Below, piece by piece: positions 47,109-54,216 of a stretch of DNA of 64,000 bases (position 1 is its first letter; every line of letters starts with the position of its first letter). The notes beneath the pieces are model-generated. The model was not told the origin of the DNA. It did no database searches and saw only the letters and a program-made list of their open reading frames with translations. The stretch comes from Alkalibacterium sp049389645 (GTDB lineage Bacteria > Bacillota > Bacilli > Lactobacillales > Carnobacteriaceae_A): positions 62,001-126,000 of the forward strand of contig NZ_CP186540.1 of assembly GCF_049389645.1 (NCBI RefSeq), read 5' to 3'. Made by a program: the position numbers and the translations under genes.

Positions 47109-49145
47109 TTAAGCAACTCCTTCTAATGTTTTAGTTTCTATTTTTAATTCGGTTTGACCTTCAGTAACGATCAATTGAATCGTCTGTGCTTCTGTATCGA
47201 GTAAACGTGTGATGCTTTCGCTGTTATCAATGAATATTGGAGCGTTGATGCCTTCAAGTCGGCTTAGCGTGCCTATGATGTCGAGTCCTGCATTGATACG
47301 TGCTGCACTGTTTAAGCCACTGGAGAACGGTACACCATCAACTAACGGCTCACAGATTTCTTTGAGTCCGCCATTGATTTGTTCTTCAAAGAGTTTGAAC
47401 TCGACTAACTCAAACTGGTCATTGATTCGGCCAGTCAGCATGGAGACTTTTGCTCTTACAAATTCGTCCAGGAGATACAATTGATTCTCTAGCTCGCCAT
47501 AGCGAACCGATAAGGCTTTTTCATCTTGAATCAATTCTTGCTTACGTGCTACTTGCTTATCAGTCAGCTTGAATTGATAGAGCTTATCTTGGATTTCTTC
47601 TTTGTTCGCTTTCAACTCCTGAAGTTCAGCTCTTTTTTCTTTCAACTGATCTTCGGATGATTCCTGCAGCTCTTTGATTTCGTTTTTCATCTTCTCGATT
47701 GCAGCGTTTAACGAATTGTATTCAATGGAGTTTTCAAACGGTGCCGCTTTGCTTTTGATGTTCTCGATTTGTTGCTTGATGGCTTCGTATTCTTTCTTGA
47801 GGTCATTACGCTTCTTGACTAACTTGTGCATGTCACTCTTGACGGTCAACGCCTCTTCTAGCTCTGTTATTTCAGCTTTTAAGCCTTCTTTAGTTACCGT
47901 CCACTCTTTACCTTCTGCATTGATACGTTCTAACTGAGTGGCTTTATTCGCATTGAATTCAGCCATTTCTTTCTCGTAGTTCTCTTTCATTTCCGCTTGC
48001 TTGTCTTCTGGATAGTCTTGGCCACACAACGAGCACGTTGCCTTGTGTTCCTCAAAGTCTGGATAAGCGTTTCTTTTAACGATCATGAATCTGTCTCGTA
48101 AATCAGTGAGTTGCTTCACGATGCCTTCGATGTCTTTCTTCTTCGATTCAATCTCTTTCTTGACACCTACTTCTTTGCCTTCTGCATCGGTAACTGCGTT
48201 GTTCGCGTCCATGGCCTTCTCGAATAGCTCTTGTTTCTTTTGTTGCAGCGTTTCAACCGAATCATTTACTTTCAGCTGATACTCACTTTTAGCTGTTTGC
48301 AACTCAGCGACTTTCGTTTGAAGCGTTGAACGTAAGTTGGTCACGTGACTGCCATTAGAGAAAGAAGCGATCTCTTCTTCTTTGGATATGATTACGTCTT
48401 CCGCTTCTTTGAGTTCTTTGTTCAGTTCTTTTTGGTCCAATTTGCTTAGGTCAGGGACGGAACGGTCCACTTCATCGATACGGTCTGGGATGCGGTCTAA
48501 ATCTTTCTTCACGCTGCGTTTTTCTTCGGTTATGAGTGTACGTTTATCATCCACGCTTCGGCCGTCCAGGATAGCTTCTAGTGGTTTTAAAGCTTTGTTG
48601 CTAGCGATGACGTCTTCATCTGTGACTTCTTCAACTAAGGAGAATAACAAATCTCTGCGGTCTTTAGATTTCATTGTTTCAGCGACAAAGTAGACGTTGG
48701 TTAACTGTTTGAAAGTGTCTTCTGAAATAACTTCCTCTATTTTCTTTTTGTATTTTGCTTGAGTCGTTTTGATTCCGTCCAGGCGATAGGCTGTTTCGTG
48801 ACCTTCAAACGTTTTAGAATCTGATCCGCGTCGTCTGGTCCATTTCTCTATAACCATTCGGGATAGTTGCAACTGTTCACCATCGATATTTAGCAGTAAT
48901 TCGACTTCTGTTTCTAAGTGATTGATCTCATTGTTCTTTTTATCGAGTGGCTTCCAGGCGAAATTGGCTGAGTCGTGACTGTCTTTGCCGAATAGAACCC
49001 ATGAGAATGCATCAAATATCGTTGACTTACCTGTAGCGTTGTCACCGTATATCTTCAAGTCGTGCCCGTCTGCGTTCAGTTCAAACTCTTTAAAGCCTTT
49101 AAAGTTACGTATTATCATGTTTTCTAATGTAATGTTCTTCATCAT
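47109..49145 (-). CDS. Rad50/SbcC-like AAA ATPase
   Basis: A 678-aa SMC-like ATPase. Walker A is LKIYGDNATGKSTIFDAFSW near residue 29. Long coiled-coil arms cover about 190-560, with a zinc-hook-like CSLCGQDYPEDKQ near residue 367. The C-terminal lobe has the signature and Walker B region (GLNSAARINAGLDIIGTLSR, INAPIFIDNSESITRLLD). It resembles Rad50/SbcC but is shorter and is linked to Bet rather than SbcD. It probably tethers or remodels DNA ends for phage recombination. Confidence 0.85.
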   Translation of the reverse strand: MMKNITLENMIIRNFKGFKEFELNADGHDLKIYGDNATGKSTIFDAFSWVLFGKDSHDSANFAWKPLDKKNNEINHLETEVELLLNIDGEQLQLSRMVIEKWTRRRGSDSKTFEGHETAYRLDGIKTTQAKYKKKIEEVISEDTFKQLTNVYFVAETMKSKDRRDLLFSLVEEVTDEDVIASNKALKPLEAILDGRSVDDKRTLITEEKRSVKKDLDRIPDRIDEVDRSVPDLSKLDQKELNKELKEAEDVIISKEEEIASFSNGSHVTNLRSTLQTKVAELQTAKSEYQLKVNDSVETLQQKKQELFEKAMDANNAVTDAEGKEVGVKKEIESKKKDIEGIVKQLTDLRDRFMIVKRNAYPDFEEHKATCSLCGQDYPEDKQAEMKENYEKEMAEFNANKATQLERINAEGKEWTVTKEGLKAEITELEEALTVKSDMHKLVKKRNDLKKEYEAIKQQIENIKSKAAPFENSIEYNSLNAAIEKMKNEIKELQESSEDQLKEKRAELQELKANKEEIQDKLYQFKLTDKQVARKQELIQDEKALSVRYGELENQLYLLDEFVRAKVSMLTGRINDQFELVEFKLFEEQINGGLKEICEPLVDGVPFSSGLNSAARINAGLDIIGTLSRLEGINAPIFIDNSESITRLLDTEAQTIQLIVTEGQTELKIETKTLEGVA

Positions 49146-49190
49146 TATTAGCCTCCTGTTGTGTTATAATGTAGCTACATAGTTTTTGTT

Positions 49191-49217
49191 AGACGCCTCT
49201 GATAAGGCGTCTTTTTT
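49191..49217 (+). terminator. Terminator-like hairpin, plus orientation
   Basis: A perfect stem AGACGCCT/AGGCGTCT with loop CTGATA is followed by six T on the plus strand only, although the surrounding genes run on minus. A TATAAT on plus at 49165-49170 lies just upstream. Confidence 0.6.
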
Positions 49218-49371
49218 ATTGCACTCTCATTTCAAGTTCGCGCTGCATCGGAATGCTTAAAGCGAGTTTCTCGTTATCGTTCAATAAATATTCAACTTCA
49301 ATCTCTTCTCTAGCCGTTTTCGGATGAATACCGGCATTAAGCTTTCTCAGCCAGTCCTTGTATGCGTACAT
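49216..49371 (-). CDS. 51-aa hypothetical early protein
   Basis: A short gene reading MYAYKDWLRKLNAGIHPKTA, ending MQRELEMRVQ. It overlaps the end of the membrane protein gene by 35 bases and continues the dense early operon. It is charged and helical, and no family is recognised. It is supported by position, by a conserved-looking compact composition and by the absence of other coding in this stretch. Confidence 0.5.
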   Translation of the reverse strand: MYAYKDWLRKLNAGIHPKTAREEIEVEYLLNDNEKLALSIPMQRELEMRVQ

Positions 49372-49576
49372 AACTACGTTCATTCTCATCATCAAGACTC
49401 CAATCTGCTTTTAATATTGAGTACCATATAATCATTAACGGGATGATGAAGAACTCTCCGCCCCATCCAGGTGTAAGCCCCATGGCCAAACGTTGTGTCA
49501 CTGCGTAGTTTCTAGCGATAAGTGTTAAAATTATTCCCACTACCAACAAGATTATTTCCCATTTGTACTTTTTCAT
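49337..49576 (-). CDS. Small membrane protein, early operon
   Basis: A 79-aa protein from the ATG at 49576 (MKKYKWEIILLVVGIILTL), which follows AAGGAGA by 9 bases. There are two hydrophobic segments (about residues 6-22 and 42-58) separated by a Gly/Pro-rich loop (GLTPGWGGEFF). It overlaps genes at both ends. Early phage membrane proteins can mediate exclusion or physiological takeover; nothing more can be said. Confidence 0.6.
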   Translation of the reverse strand: MKKYKWEIILLVVGIILTLIARNYAVTQRLAMGLTPGWGGEFFIIPLMIIWYSILKADWSLDDENERSYVRIQGLAEKA

Positions 49577-49811
49577 TATTTGTATTCTCCTTTTTTTTGA
49601 GTATGTTGCTGTAATCAACTTCGTTTTCAAAAGCCCATCGTACAAACCGTTTGATTTCGAACAACGGTATTTTGTTATCTGGCATTTTCATGGCCCTTAA
49701 ATCACCTAACTCAAGCAATTTATAAATAACGTTGGGACTCGTTCTTAATTTGGCTGCCGTTTCCTTGACTGTAAATACTTCCTGGTCCATTTCTTTTAAC
49801 TGCGTTGCCAT
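49512..49811 (-). CDS. Excisionase-like helix-turn-helix protein
   Basis: A 99-aa protein with a MerR-like/excisionase HTH: QEVFTVKETAAKLRTSPNVI and NKIPLFEIKRFVRWAFENE (about residues 10-60). It may act as excisionase or as a DNA-architecture factor. The start at 49811 lies 4 bases beyond the upstream stop. Placement in the early operon rather than beside int is common. Confidence 0.7.
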   Translation of the reverse strand: MATQLKEMDQEVFTVKETAAKLRTSPNVIYKLLELGDLRAMKMPDNKIPLFEIKRFVRWAFENEVDYSNILKKKENTNNEKVQMGNNLVGSGNNFNTYR

Positions 49812-49815
49812 GTGA

Positions 49816-49992
49816 TCACTCCTTGTCTAAGTCAATTCCTAGTACGTTAGCTAATTCAGATAAATCATCGGCAATCATATCTTGATAATCTTCAAAACTG
49901 ATGTGTTCTCCCGTTTCGCTTTCGACAACATTTTTCGCATTAGCTAAGTCGTATAACGCTCTGATGATTTCAATAACTGTTCTATCTCCCAT
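49816..49992 (-). CDS. 58-aa acidic hypothetical protein
   Basis: A short gene reading MGDRTVIEIIRALYDLANAK, ending ANVLGIDLDKE, between the antirepressor gene (2 bases away) and the excisionase-like gene (4 bases away). It is acidic and helical. The end supplies the AAGGAGTGATC ribosome binding site of the next gene. No family recognised. Confidence 0.6.
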   Translation of the reverse strand: MGDRTVIEIIRALYDLANAKNVVESETGEHISFEDYQDMIADDLSELANVLGIDLDKE

Positions 49993-49994
49993 TT

Positions 49995-50774
49995 TTAAGC
50001 CTCCTGTTCTATTTTTATAAATCTATTTACAAAATAAATTTGCCCTTTGCCTGTAACTACCGGTGTGTATTTCGTTTCTGGCGTCCCGTAGTTATGGAAG
50101 TAAGTGTTTGGTTTTAATTCGAACAACTCCATGTCCATTGCTCTTTGAGTAGGTAAGTTCCAAGAATTTCCCATTCTCGAAGAAAGGAATTTATTATCTC
50201 TTAACCATTGGAATAGTCTGTTTTGACCCACTTTTATTCCGTTTTGCTTTAAAATAGTTGCTAAAACTTTGATAGCGACTGAATTTTGAGACACTTCAAC
50301 AGTTCGAGCAAAGACAACTTGCGGTTCTTGTTCTTTTAGTTGGATAAGTGCTCTTTCTTTTTCAAAGCGTTCATTCTTTAGTTGAGTAGCTAGTTGGATC
50401 AATGTGTCTGGATTCATTAAAGCTTCTTCAATTTTGGTATCTGTGAGATATCCGCCATGTTTTCTGATTGCTGGCAGAACTTCACTTGTTACCCAGCGTT
50501 TAAATTTCTTAGCACTATCTAATTTCGATTTCAGTATTAGGCTATACAATCCAGATTCGTTTATTAAATAGGTGTTTGAAACCAAGTTCCCATTTTGGGA
50601 ATGTGGTATTTTGTCCATCCGTTTATCTTCTTCATCTACATGGGTCATAACTGCCTTGCTTGAGTTTGAATACCCTAATATGTCAGCAACGTCTATACCT
50701 ACAAACCATGGTTCATTGTTCTGTTCTATCATCCTTACTTCTTGCTGTTCAAAAACATAAGTTTTTAAATCCAT
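49995..50774 (-). CDS. Phage antirepressor (BRO-N plus KilAC/ANT)
   Basis: A 259-aa antirepressor. The N-terminal BRO domain (about 1-105) has EPWFVGIDVADILGYSNSSK and YLINESGLYSLILKSKLDSA. The C-terminal ANT/KilAC DNA-binding domain (about 150-255) has VAIKVLATILKQNGIKVGQN, LFQWLRDNKFL and TGKGQIYFVNRF. Such proteins counter the lysogeny repressor during induction. It is second in the lytic early operon behind the Cro-like and HTH genes. Confidence 0.93.
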   Translation of the reverse strand: MDLKTYVFEQQEVRMIEQNNEPWFVGIDVADILGYSNSSKAVMTHVDEEDKRMDKIPHSQNGNLVSNTYLINESGLYSLILKSKLDSAKKFKRWVTSEVLPAIRKHGGYLTDTKIEEALMNPDTLIQLATQLKNERFEKERALIQLKEQEPQVVFARTVEVSQNSVAIKVLATILKQNGIKVGQNRLFQWLRDNKFLSSRMGNSWNLPTQRAMDMELFELKPNTYFHNYGTPETKYTPVVTGKGQIYFVNRFIKIEQEA

Positions 50775-51302
50775 TTATCTCTCTCCTCTTAAATACTTTT
50801 TGGCTTTCCAATGTGGCGTGCGTTCGTTCACTGCTTTTCTAAGCGATATGTTCAATTTGTCTAATATCGAGATGATAGAACTTGTTTCGATAAAGACTTC
50901 ATCCAGATAATCGAGTGCGTATTTCAAGATCACGTCTCTGTCATTCTCTGTCAGCGTGTCTTTATTCTTGGTCAGTGCTATCATGGCTTGGTTTTTCTTT
51001 TGCTGCCGTTCGCTTTCTTCTACGATGACGATGTAATCAATGCTATGAACACTTAATTCATACGTGCTTGAATCCATTGCCGGTAACGTCCCGAATACTT
51101 TGTTTGCCATGTCCTGGGAGAATATCGAATCGTCCAGGCAAAGAGCGATGTGTGCGACTGCATCTATCGGAGCATGTTGTCCGTTGAAATAACCGTTGAC
51201 AGTGGATTTGGTCCGATGCGTCTTTCGGGCTATATCCATTTGAGTAAGGTTTTGGCGTATGGTCGCCGCTTGCAATTCTCGTGAGATGTCGTATGAAGTC
51301 AT
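50775..51302 (-). CDS. HTH-domain phage regulator
   Basis: A 175-aa protein with an N-terminal XRE-type HTH (about 8-60; AATIRQNLTQMDIARKTHRT, KSTVNGYFNGQHAPI) and a helical C-terminal part of unknown type. It lies between the Cro-like and antirepressor genes, 0 bases from the latter. It is likely a second early regulator. Confidence 0.75.
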   Translation of the reverse strand: MTSYDISRELQAATIRQNLTQMDIARKTHRTKSTVNGYFNGQHAPIDAVAHIALCLDDSIFSQDMANKVFGTLPAMDSSTYELSVHSIDYIVIVEESERQQKKNQAMIALTKNKDTLTENDRDVILKYALDYLDEVFIETSSIISILDKLNISLRKAVNERTPHWKAKKYLRGER

Positions 51303-51361
51303 TGGTTCTCCTCCTTATTTCGTACTTAGCGTGTGGATTAATTGTTGACATATCGGTAAAG

Positions 51362-51580
51362 TTAACTTGTGGTTAATTCCAAACTCAAAAAAATATCATC
51401 CGGCGTTTTGTGGAAGTGATTAGCAATTTTAACTGCTAACTCATAACTCAATTTCCTCTTCCCGTTTTCTAGCATCCAATAATATTCTGTTGAAATGCTA
51501 ATACTTTCAGCAACTTCCTTCAACGTTTCTCCTTTATCTAACCTCAAACCCTTTAATCTTTCTAGCGACTCTTTCGGCAT
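51362..51580 (-). CDS. Cro-like XRE repressor
   Basis: A 72-aa HTH protein (LKGLRLDKGETLKEVAESIS, ISTEYYWMLENGKRKLS; residues about 10-60) that consists of the DNA-binding domain alone, as Cro proteins do. It is the first gene of the minus-strand lytic operon and divergent from the CI/ImmR-like gene, with three shared operators between. AGGAGG is 10 bases upstream of the ATG. Confidence 0.85.
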   Translation of the reverse strand: MPKESLERLKGLRLDKGETLKEVAESISISTEYYWMLENGKRKLSYELAVKIANHFHKTPDDIFLSLELTTS

Positions 51581-51595
51581 CTATTTCCACCTCCT

Positions 51596-51610
51596 TTAAC
51601 TACTGGTTAA
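51596..51610. promoter_or_regulatory. Operator O1
   Basis: TTAAC-TACTG-GTTAA, a perfect 5-bp dyad, lies between the -10 of the lytic promoter and the Cro ribosome binding site. Confidence 0.8.
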
Positions 51611-51614
51611 CCAT

Positions 51615-51643
51615 AGTATAGTTAACTCAGAGTTAAATGTCAA
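51615..51643 (-). promoter_or_regulatory. Lytic early promoter (cro)
   Basis: On the minus strand a perfect TTGACA (51643-51638), a 17-base spacer and TATACT (51620-51615). Operator O2 fills the spacer and O1 lies at the start region. Confidence 0.85.
51622..51636. promoter_or_regulatory. Operator O2
   Basis: TTAAC-TCAGA-GTTAA lies between the -35 and -10 of the lytic promoter, so bound repressor would exclude RNA polymerase. Confidence 0.82.
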
Positions 51644-51682
51644 CTGATAAACCAGAAATATTTCACATTTAGTTAAATTCTG

Positions 51683-51710
51683 TTGTTTTAACGTATGGTT
51701 AAACTATAAT
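51683..51710 (+). promoter_or_regulatory. Lysogeny (repressor) promoter
   Basis: TTGTTT, a 16-base spacer and a perfect TATAAT lie 21 bases before the repressor start. Operator O3 overlaps the spacer, suggesting autorepression or Cro control. GGAGGGG serves translation. Confidence 0.72.
51688..51702. promoter_or_regulatory. Operator O3
   Basis: TTAAC-GTATG-GTTAA inside the repressor promoter. It has the same 5-5-5 dyad as O1 and O2. An extra half-site TAGTTAAA is near 51670. Confidence 0.8.
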
Positions 51711-51731
51711 TAATATATCGGAGGGGTTAAC

Positions 51732-52103
51732 ATGTCAGCTTTTGGAGCAAGATTAAAACAAATTAGACAACAAAAAAAATGGTCTCAAAAAGATTTATCC
51801 AAACGAATCGGTGTATCAAATGTCAGTATATCCGGTTATGAAAGTGGGAATCGTTACCCTGATACCGATACGCTTTCTAAACTAGCTGATGTGTTAGAAG
51901 TATCCACTGATTATTTATTAGGAAGAGATGTTCCTAAGTGGGCATCTACGAAAGATGTTACGGATCTGGAAAGGGTGCTAAAGTTAAATGATGATTTAGA
52001 ATACAGAGGGGAGAAATTAAGCAATGAAGATAGACAACAGTTATTACGTGTCATTGAAGCTATTTTCTGGGAACAAAAAGAAGAAAAACGTGATCAACCA
52101 TGA
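51732..52103 (+). CDS. CI/ImmR-like lysogeny repressor
   Basis: A 123-aa XRE repressor with an N-terminal HTH domain (about 5-65; RLKQIRQQKKWSQKDLSKRI, NVSISGYESGNRYPDTD) and a short C-terminal helical region. It lacks the S24 autocleavage domain of LexA-type CI, as does ImmR of ICEBs1, whose removal depends on the partner protease ImmA. The downstream ImmA-like gene overlaps it by 4 bases. It probably binds the three TTAAC-5-GTTAA operators. Confidence 0.88.
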   Translation: MSAFGARLKQIRQQKKWSQKDLSKRIGVSNVSISGYESGNRYPDTDTLSKLADVLEVSTDYLLGRDVPKWASTKDVTDLERVLKLNDDLEYRGEKLSNEDRQQLLRVIEAIFWEQKEEKRDQP

Positions 52104-52486
52104 GTAGCTATGTAGATAAAGTTAATAAACTGCATGCTACTTACGGATCAACAAACCCGTTTGAGTTGTTCAGTAAAATGAACATAGATATTCGATATCT
52201 AGATTCCGGGGATACTTTTTCAAGTAAGCAAGTGAAAGGAATATATAAACCAGTCATTATATTAAACAGTCTATTGAAAGAAAAGAACGAACGGTATTTC
52301 ATATTAGCGTATGAATTGTATTTCGCTCTCTGCTCTGCTGAAGTATCAGAGAAAGATGCGCACTTATTCGCGAAAGAACTTCTCGAACAGCTGTACATAG
52401 ATACTTACGGTCACATTCCAAGCACCGCTAAAGAATTAGAAAGACTTTACGGACTGCCGGACATAACCGATGCCTCTATTTTTTAA
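52100..52486 (+). CDS. ImmA-like protein lacking the HExxH motif
   Basis: A 128-aa protein in the ImmA position with the family layout: TNPFELFSKMNIDIRYLDSG at the N-terminus, VKGIYKPVIILNSLLKEKNE, then the usual catalytic helix and a FAKELL segment. The helix reads RYFILAYELYFALCSAE where active members have HExxH, so both zinc-binding histidines are replaced by tyrosine and phenylalanine. It is probably not a protease; a sensor or repressor co-factor role is possible. It overlaps the repressor gene by 4 bases. Confidence 0.75.
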   Translation: MSSYVDKVNKLHATYGSTNPFELFSKMNIDIRYLDSGDTFSSKQVKGIYKPVIILNSLLKEKNERYFILAYELYFALCSAEVSEKDAHLFAKELLEQLYIDTYGHIPSTAKELERLYGLPDITDASIF

Positions 52487-52531
52487 TAGCACTTGTGAAA
52501 CGGAATACAATAACATTTGTTTTTTGTGTTA

Positions 52532-52556
52532 TAAGCCCTTGTAGGCTTTAATTTTT
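52532..52556 (+). terminator. Terminator after the immunity operon
   Basis: AAGCC, loop CTTGTA, GGCTT, then TAATTTTTT. It separates the repressor operon from the genes next to int. Confidence 0.72.
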
Positions 52557-52619
52557 TACACATGAAAAGAACACTCGTTCGGATTTTTAGCCAAAAAGTA
52601 CGAGAAAAGAGGAAAAAAC

Positions 52620-52943
52620 ATGTTTATAGTCGATATGACGACCTATGAATCGGACTTTGTACTCAAAAGTACGAAAAAGACCGGAGCCTACCAAATCAGG
52701 ACTTTTGATATTGATCACGCTTTTTCACTATTTGCTTTCTACTATGAGGGCTATGTACATTTGAAATTGAGACGCTACAAAGATGAAGAAACGACCTACA
52801 AAGACTGGGAACGAATCAAAACATTCGGGACCTTGTATCCGGACATCTGTTTGACTGATGCGATGGATGTCTACCTGGACACGAAAGAGAATCAGCTGCA
52901 TGTTCAAATCCCCTACCCTATTTATAAAAGGAGTGATAACTGA
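52620..52943 (+). CDS. Unknown 107-aa protein upstream of integrase
   Basis: A soluble 107-aa beta-rich protein (starts MFIVDMTTYESDFVLKST), with YKDEETTYKDWERIKTFGTL and a C-terminal HVQIPYPIYKR. GAGG precedes its ATG. Its stop overlaps the integrase ATG region (1 base), so the two are co-translated from a promoter after the immunity terminator. No family is recognised. Positions next to int are used for superinfection immunity, excisionase-like factors or host-fitness genes. Confidence 0.65.
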   Translation: MFIVDMTTYESDFVLKSTKKTGAYQIRTFDIDHAFSLFAFYYEGYVHLKLRRYKDEETTYKDWERIKTFGTLYPDICLTDAMDVYLDTKENQLHVQIPYPIYKRSDN

Positions 52944-54076
52944 TGAAAGGATCTGTTCGAAAAAGAGGAACCCGTTGGTATTATTTCTTCGATGCTGCTC
53001 CTATTGACGGTAAACGTAGAGTGATTGAACGAGCTGGCGGGAGAACGAAAGCTGAGGCTCTAGAGGCATTAAGGAAGGCGTTAAATGAATATGACAAATC
53101 TGGCTCTATCGTTGATGAATCTAATTTAAGCGTGCATGATTATTTTGAATACTGGTTTGAAGATTATGTCATGCGAAATTTGAAGTACAACACTCAGGAA
53201 AACTATCGGAACATACTAAAAAAACATATTTATCCTTACATCGGTGGTTACCGTTTAAGAAGCATTCAGCCCTCTGCCGTTCAAAAAGTCATTGATAGCA
53301 ATTTTGAAAAAGGATTATCTAAGAAAACACTCTCTATTATCAAAACTGTCCTCAATGGCGCCTTTAGACGTGCGGTCTTTCCGTATCAATACGTTAAACA
53401 GGATCCGACACGCTTCATCACTATGCCTAAGTATGATGAGCGTAGTCAAACCACTAAAGAAGATTTAAAAATTATTAAAGTGAGTGATTTCAAAAAGATG
53501 AAGGACGTTGTTGGCCAGTCTAGTCCGTTCTATATACCGATGATGATCGCTTTCTATACTGGATTACGACGCGGTGAAGTTTGTGGATTAAGATGGAGTG
53601 ATTTTGACTATGAAGAACAGTCGCTCACAGTAGAACGAATCATCATCATGAAGAAAAAAGAGGTTGAAGTTGGCACGCCTAAGACGCAATCATCCTACCG
53701 AACCATTGGCATCGGAGACGAGTTAGCCACTGTATTAAGACAGCATCGCAAACGTCAATTGGAGAACAAATTATTCTATGGCCAGCATTACACCGATAGT
53801 GAGTACATTTGCACCAAAGAAAACGGACATCTCGTTACACCTAACTCAATAAAGTGGCATGCAGAAAAAACAAAAAAAGAAATGGGTATTGATTTTAACT
53901 TCCATTCATTCCGTCACACGCATGCGTCTCTCTTACTTGAGAGCGGCGCAAAAATAAAAGCCATCCAGGAACGCCTGGGCCACTCGAGGATTAGCACGAC
54001 GATGGACACCTATTCTCACATCACTAAAAAGACGAGGAAAGAAACTGTTGATCTGTTTGAAAACCTGATGAAATAA
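52943..54076 (+). CDS. int: Tyrosine-recombinase phage integrase
   Basis: A 377-aa integrase. It has an N-terminal arm-binding domain (about 1-60; RKRGTRWYYFFDAAPIDGKR), a SAM-like core-binding domain (about 60-160) and the catalytic domain with Arg in YTGLRRGEVCGLRW, HSFRHTHASLLLESG, RLGHSRISTTMDTYSHI (the Tyr nucleophile near residue 355). It catalyses recombination at the lepA 3' end; attR lies about 90 bases downstream. Gene order int next to attR in convergent orientation with lepA is the usual arrangement. Confidence 0.96.
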   Translation: MKGSVRKRGTRWYYFFDAAPIDGKRRVIERAGGRTKAEALEALRKALNEYDKSGSIVDESNLSVHDYFEYWFEDYVMRNLKYNTQENYRNILKKHIYPYIGGYRLRSIQPSAVQKVIDSNFEKGLSKKTLSIIKTVLNGAFRRAVFPYQYVKQDPTRFITMPKYDERSQTTKEDLKIIKVSDFKKMKDVVGQSSPFYIPMMIAFYTGLRRGEVCGLRWSDFDYEEQSLTVERIIIMKKKEVEVGTPKTQSSYRTIGIGDELATVLRQHRKRQLENKLFYGQHYTDSEYICTKENGHLVTPNSIKWHAEKTKKEMGIDFNFHSFRHTHASLLLESGAKIKAIQERLGHSRISTTMDTYSHITKKTRKETVDLFENLMK

Positions 54077-54078
54077 AA

Positions 54079-54125
54079 AAACTTCCATCATCCGCCGTCT
54101 AATGATGGCAAAATGATGGAAGTTT
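54079..54125. terminator. Terminator between int and lepA
   Basis: AAACTTCCATCAT pairs perfectly with ATGATGGAAGTTT over a 21-base loop. It is suited to ending the convergent int and lepA transcripts. Confidence 0.75.
54104..54115 (+). repeat. Candidate integrase arm-type site, right
   Basis: The same 12-mer GATGGCAAAATG as at 17667-17678, same orientation, lying in the terminator loop about 55 bases inside attR. Confidence 0.35.
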
Positions 54126-54168
54126 ACTATTTATGAGGTTAATGCAATGTTGAATGTGTTGTCATATC

Positions 54169-54216
54169 AACGTTTAGTCTTCATCTAAGTTAAGAACAGC
54201 CATAAAGGCTTCTTGT
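54169..54216. other. attR within the lepA 3' end
   Basis: The 48-base partner of attL (three mismatches; 54189-54216 identical to 17503-17530). It restores the last 14 LepA codons and stop after integration. Confidence 0.88.

Larger units (their letters stand above)
17483..54216. mobile_element. Siphovirus prophage integrated in the 3' end of lepA
   Basis: A complete-looking prophage of about 36.7 kb bounded by a 48-base imperfect repeat (28 bases exact) of the lepA 3' end. It has a full module order: integrase, immunity, early control, recombination and replication, ArpU late control, packaging and head (SPP1-like portal and gp7 proteins), long tail with tape measure, baseplate, holin and endolysin. 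Lysogeny genes are on plus and lytic genes on minus. No essential structural gene appears broken, so it may be inducible. The SPP1-like TerL and portal suggest headful (pac) packaging; that is inference. Confidence 0.93.

Noticed and set aside
51732..52486. Repressor plus ImmA-like pair read as a toxin-antitoxin module
   Set aside because: An XRE protein followed by a small overlapping gene can be a HigBA- or COG2856-type pair, but the divergent Cro gene, the three operators and the nearby integrase make the phage immunity reading much stronger.
52563..52650. 28-aa frame overlapping the start of the 107-aa gene
   Set aside because: It is basic and short, has no ribosome binding site, and overlaps a better-supported gene.
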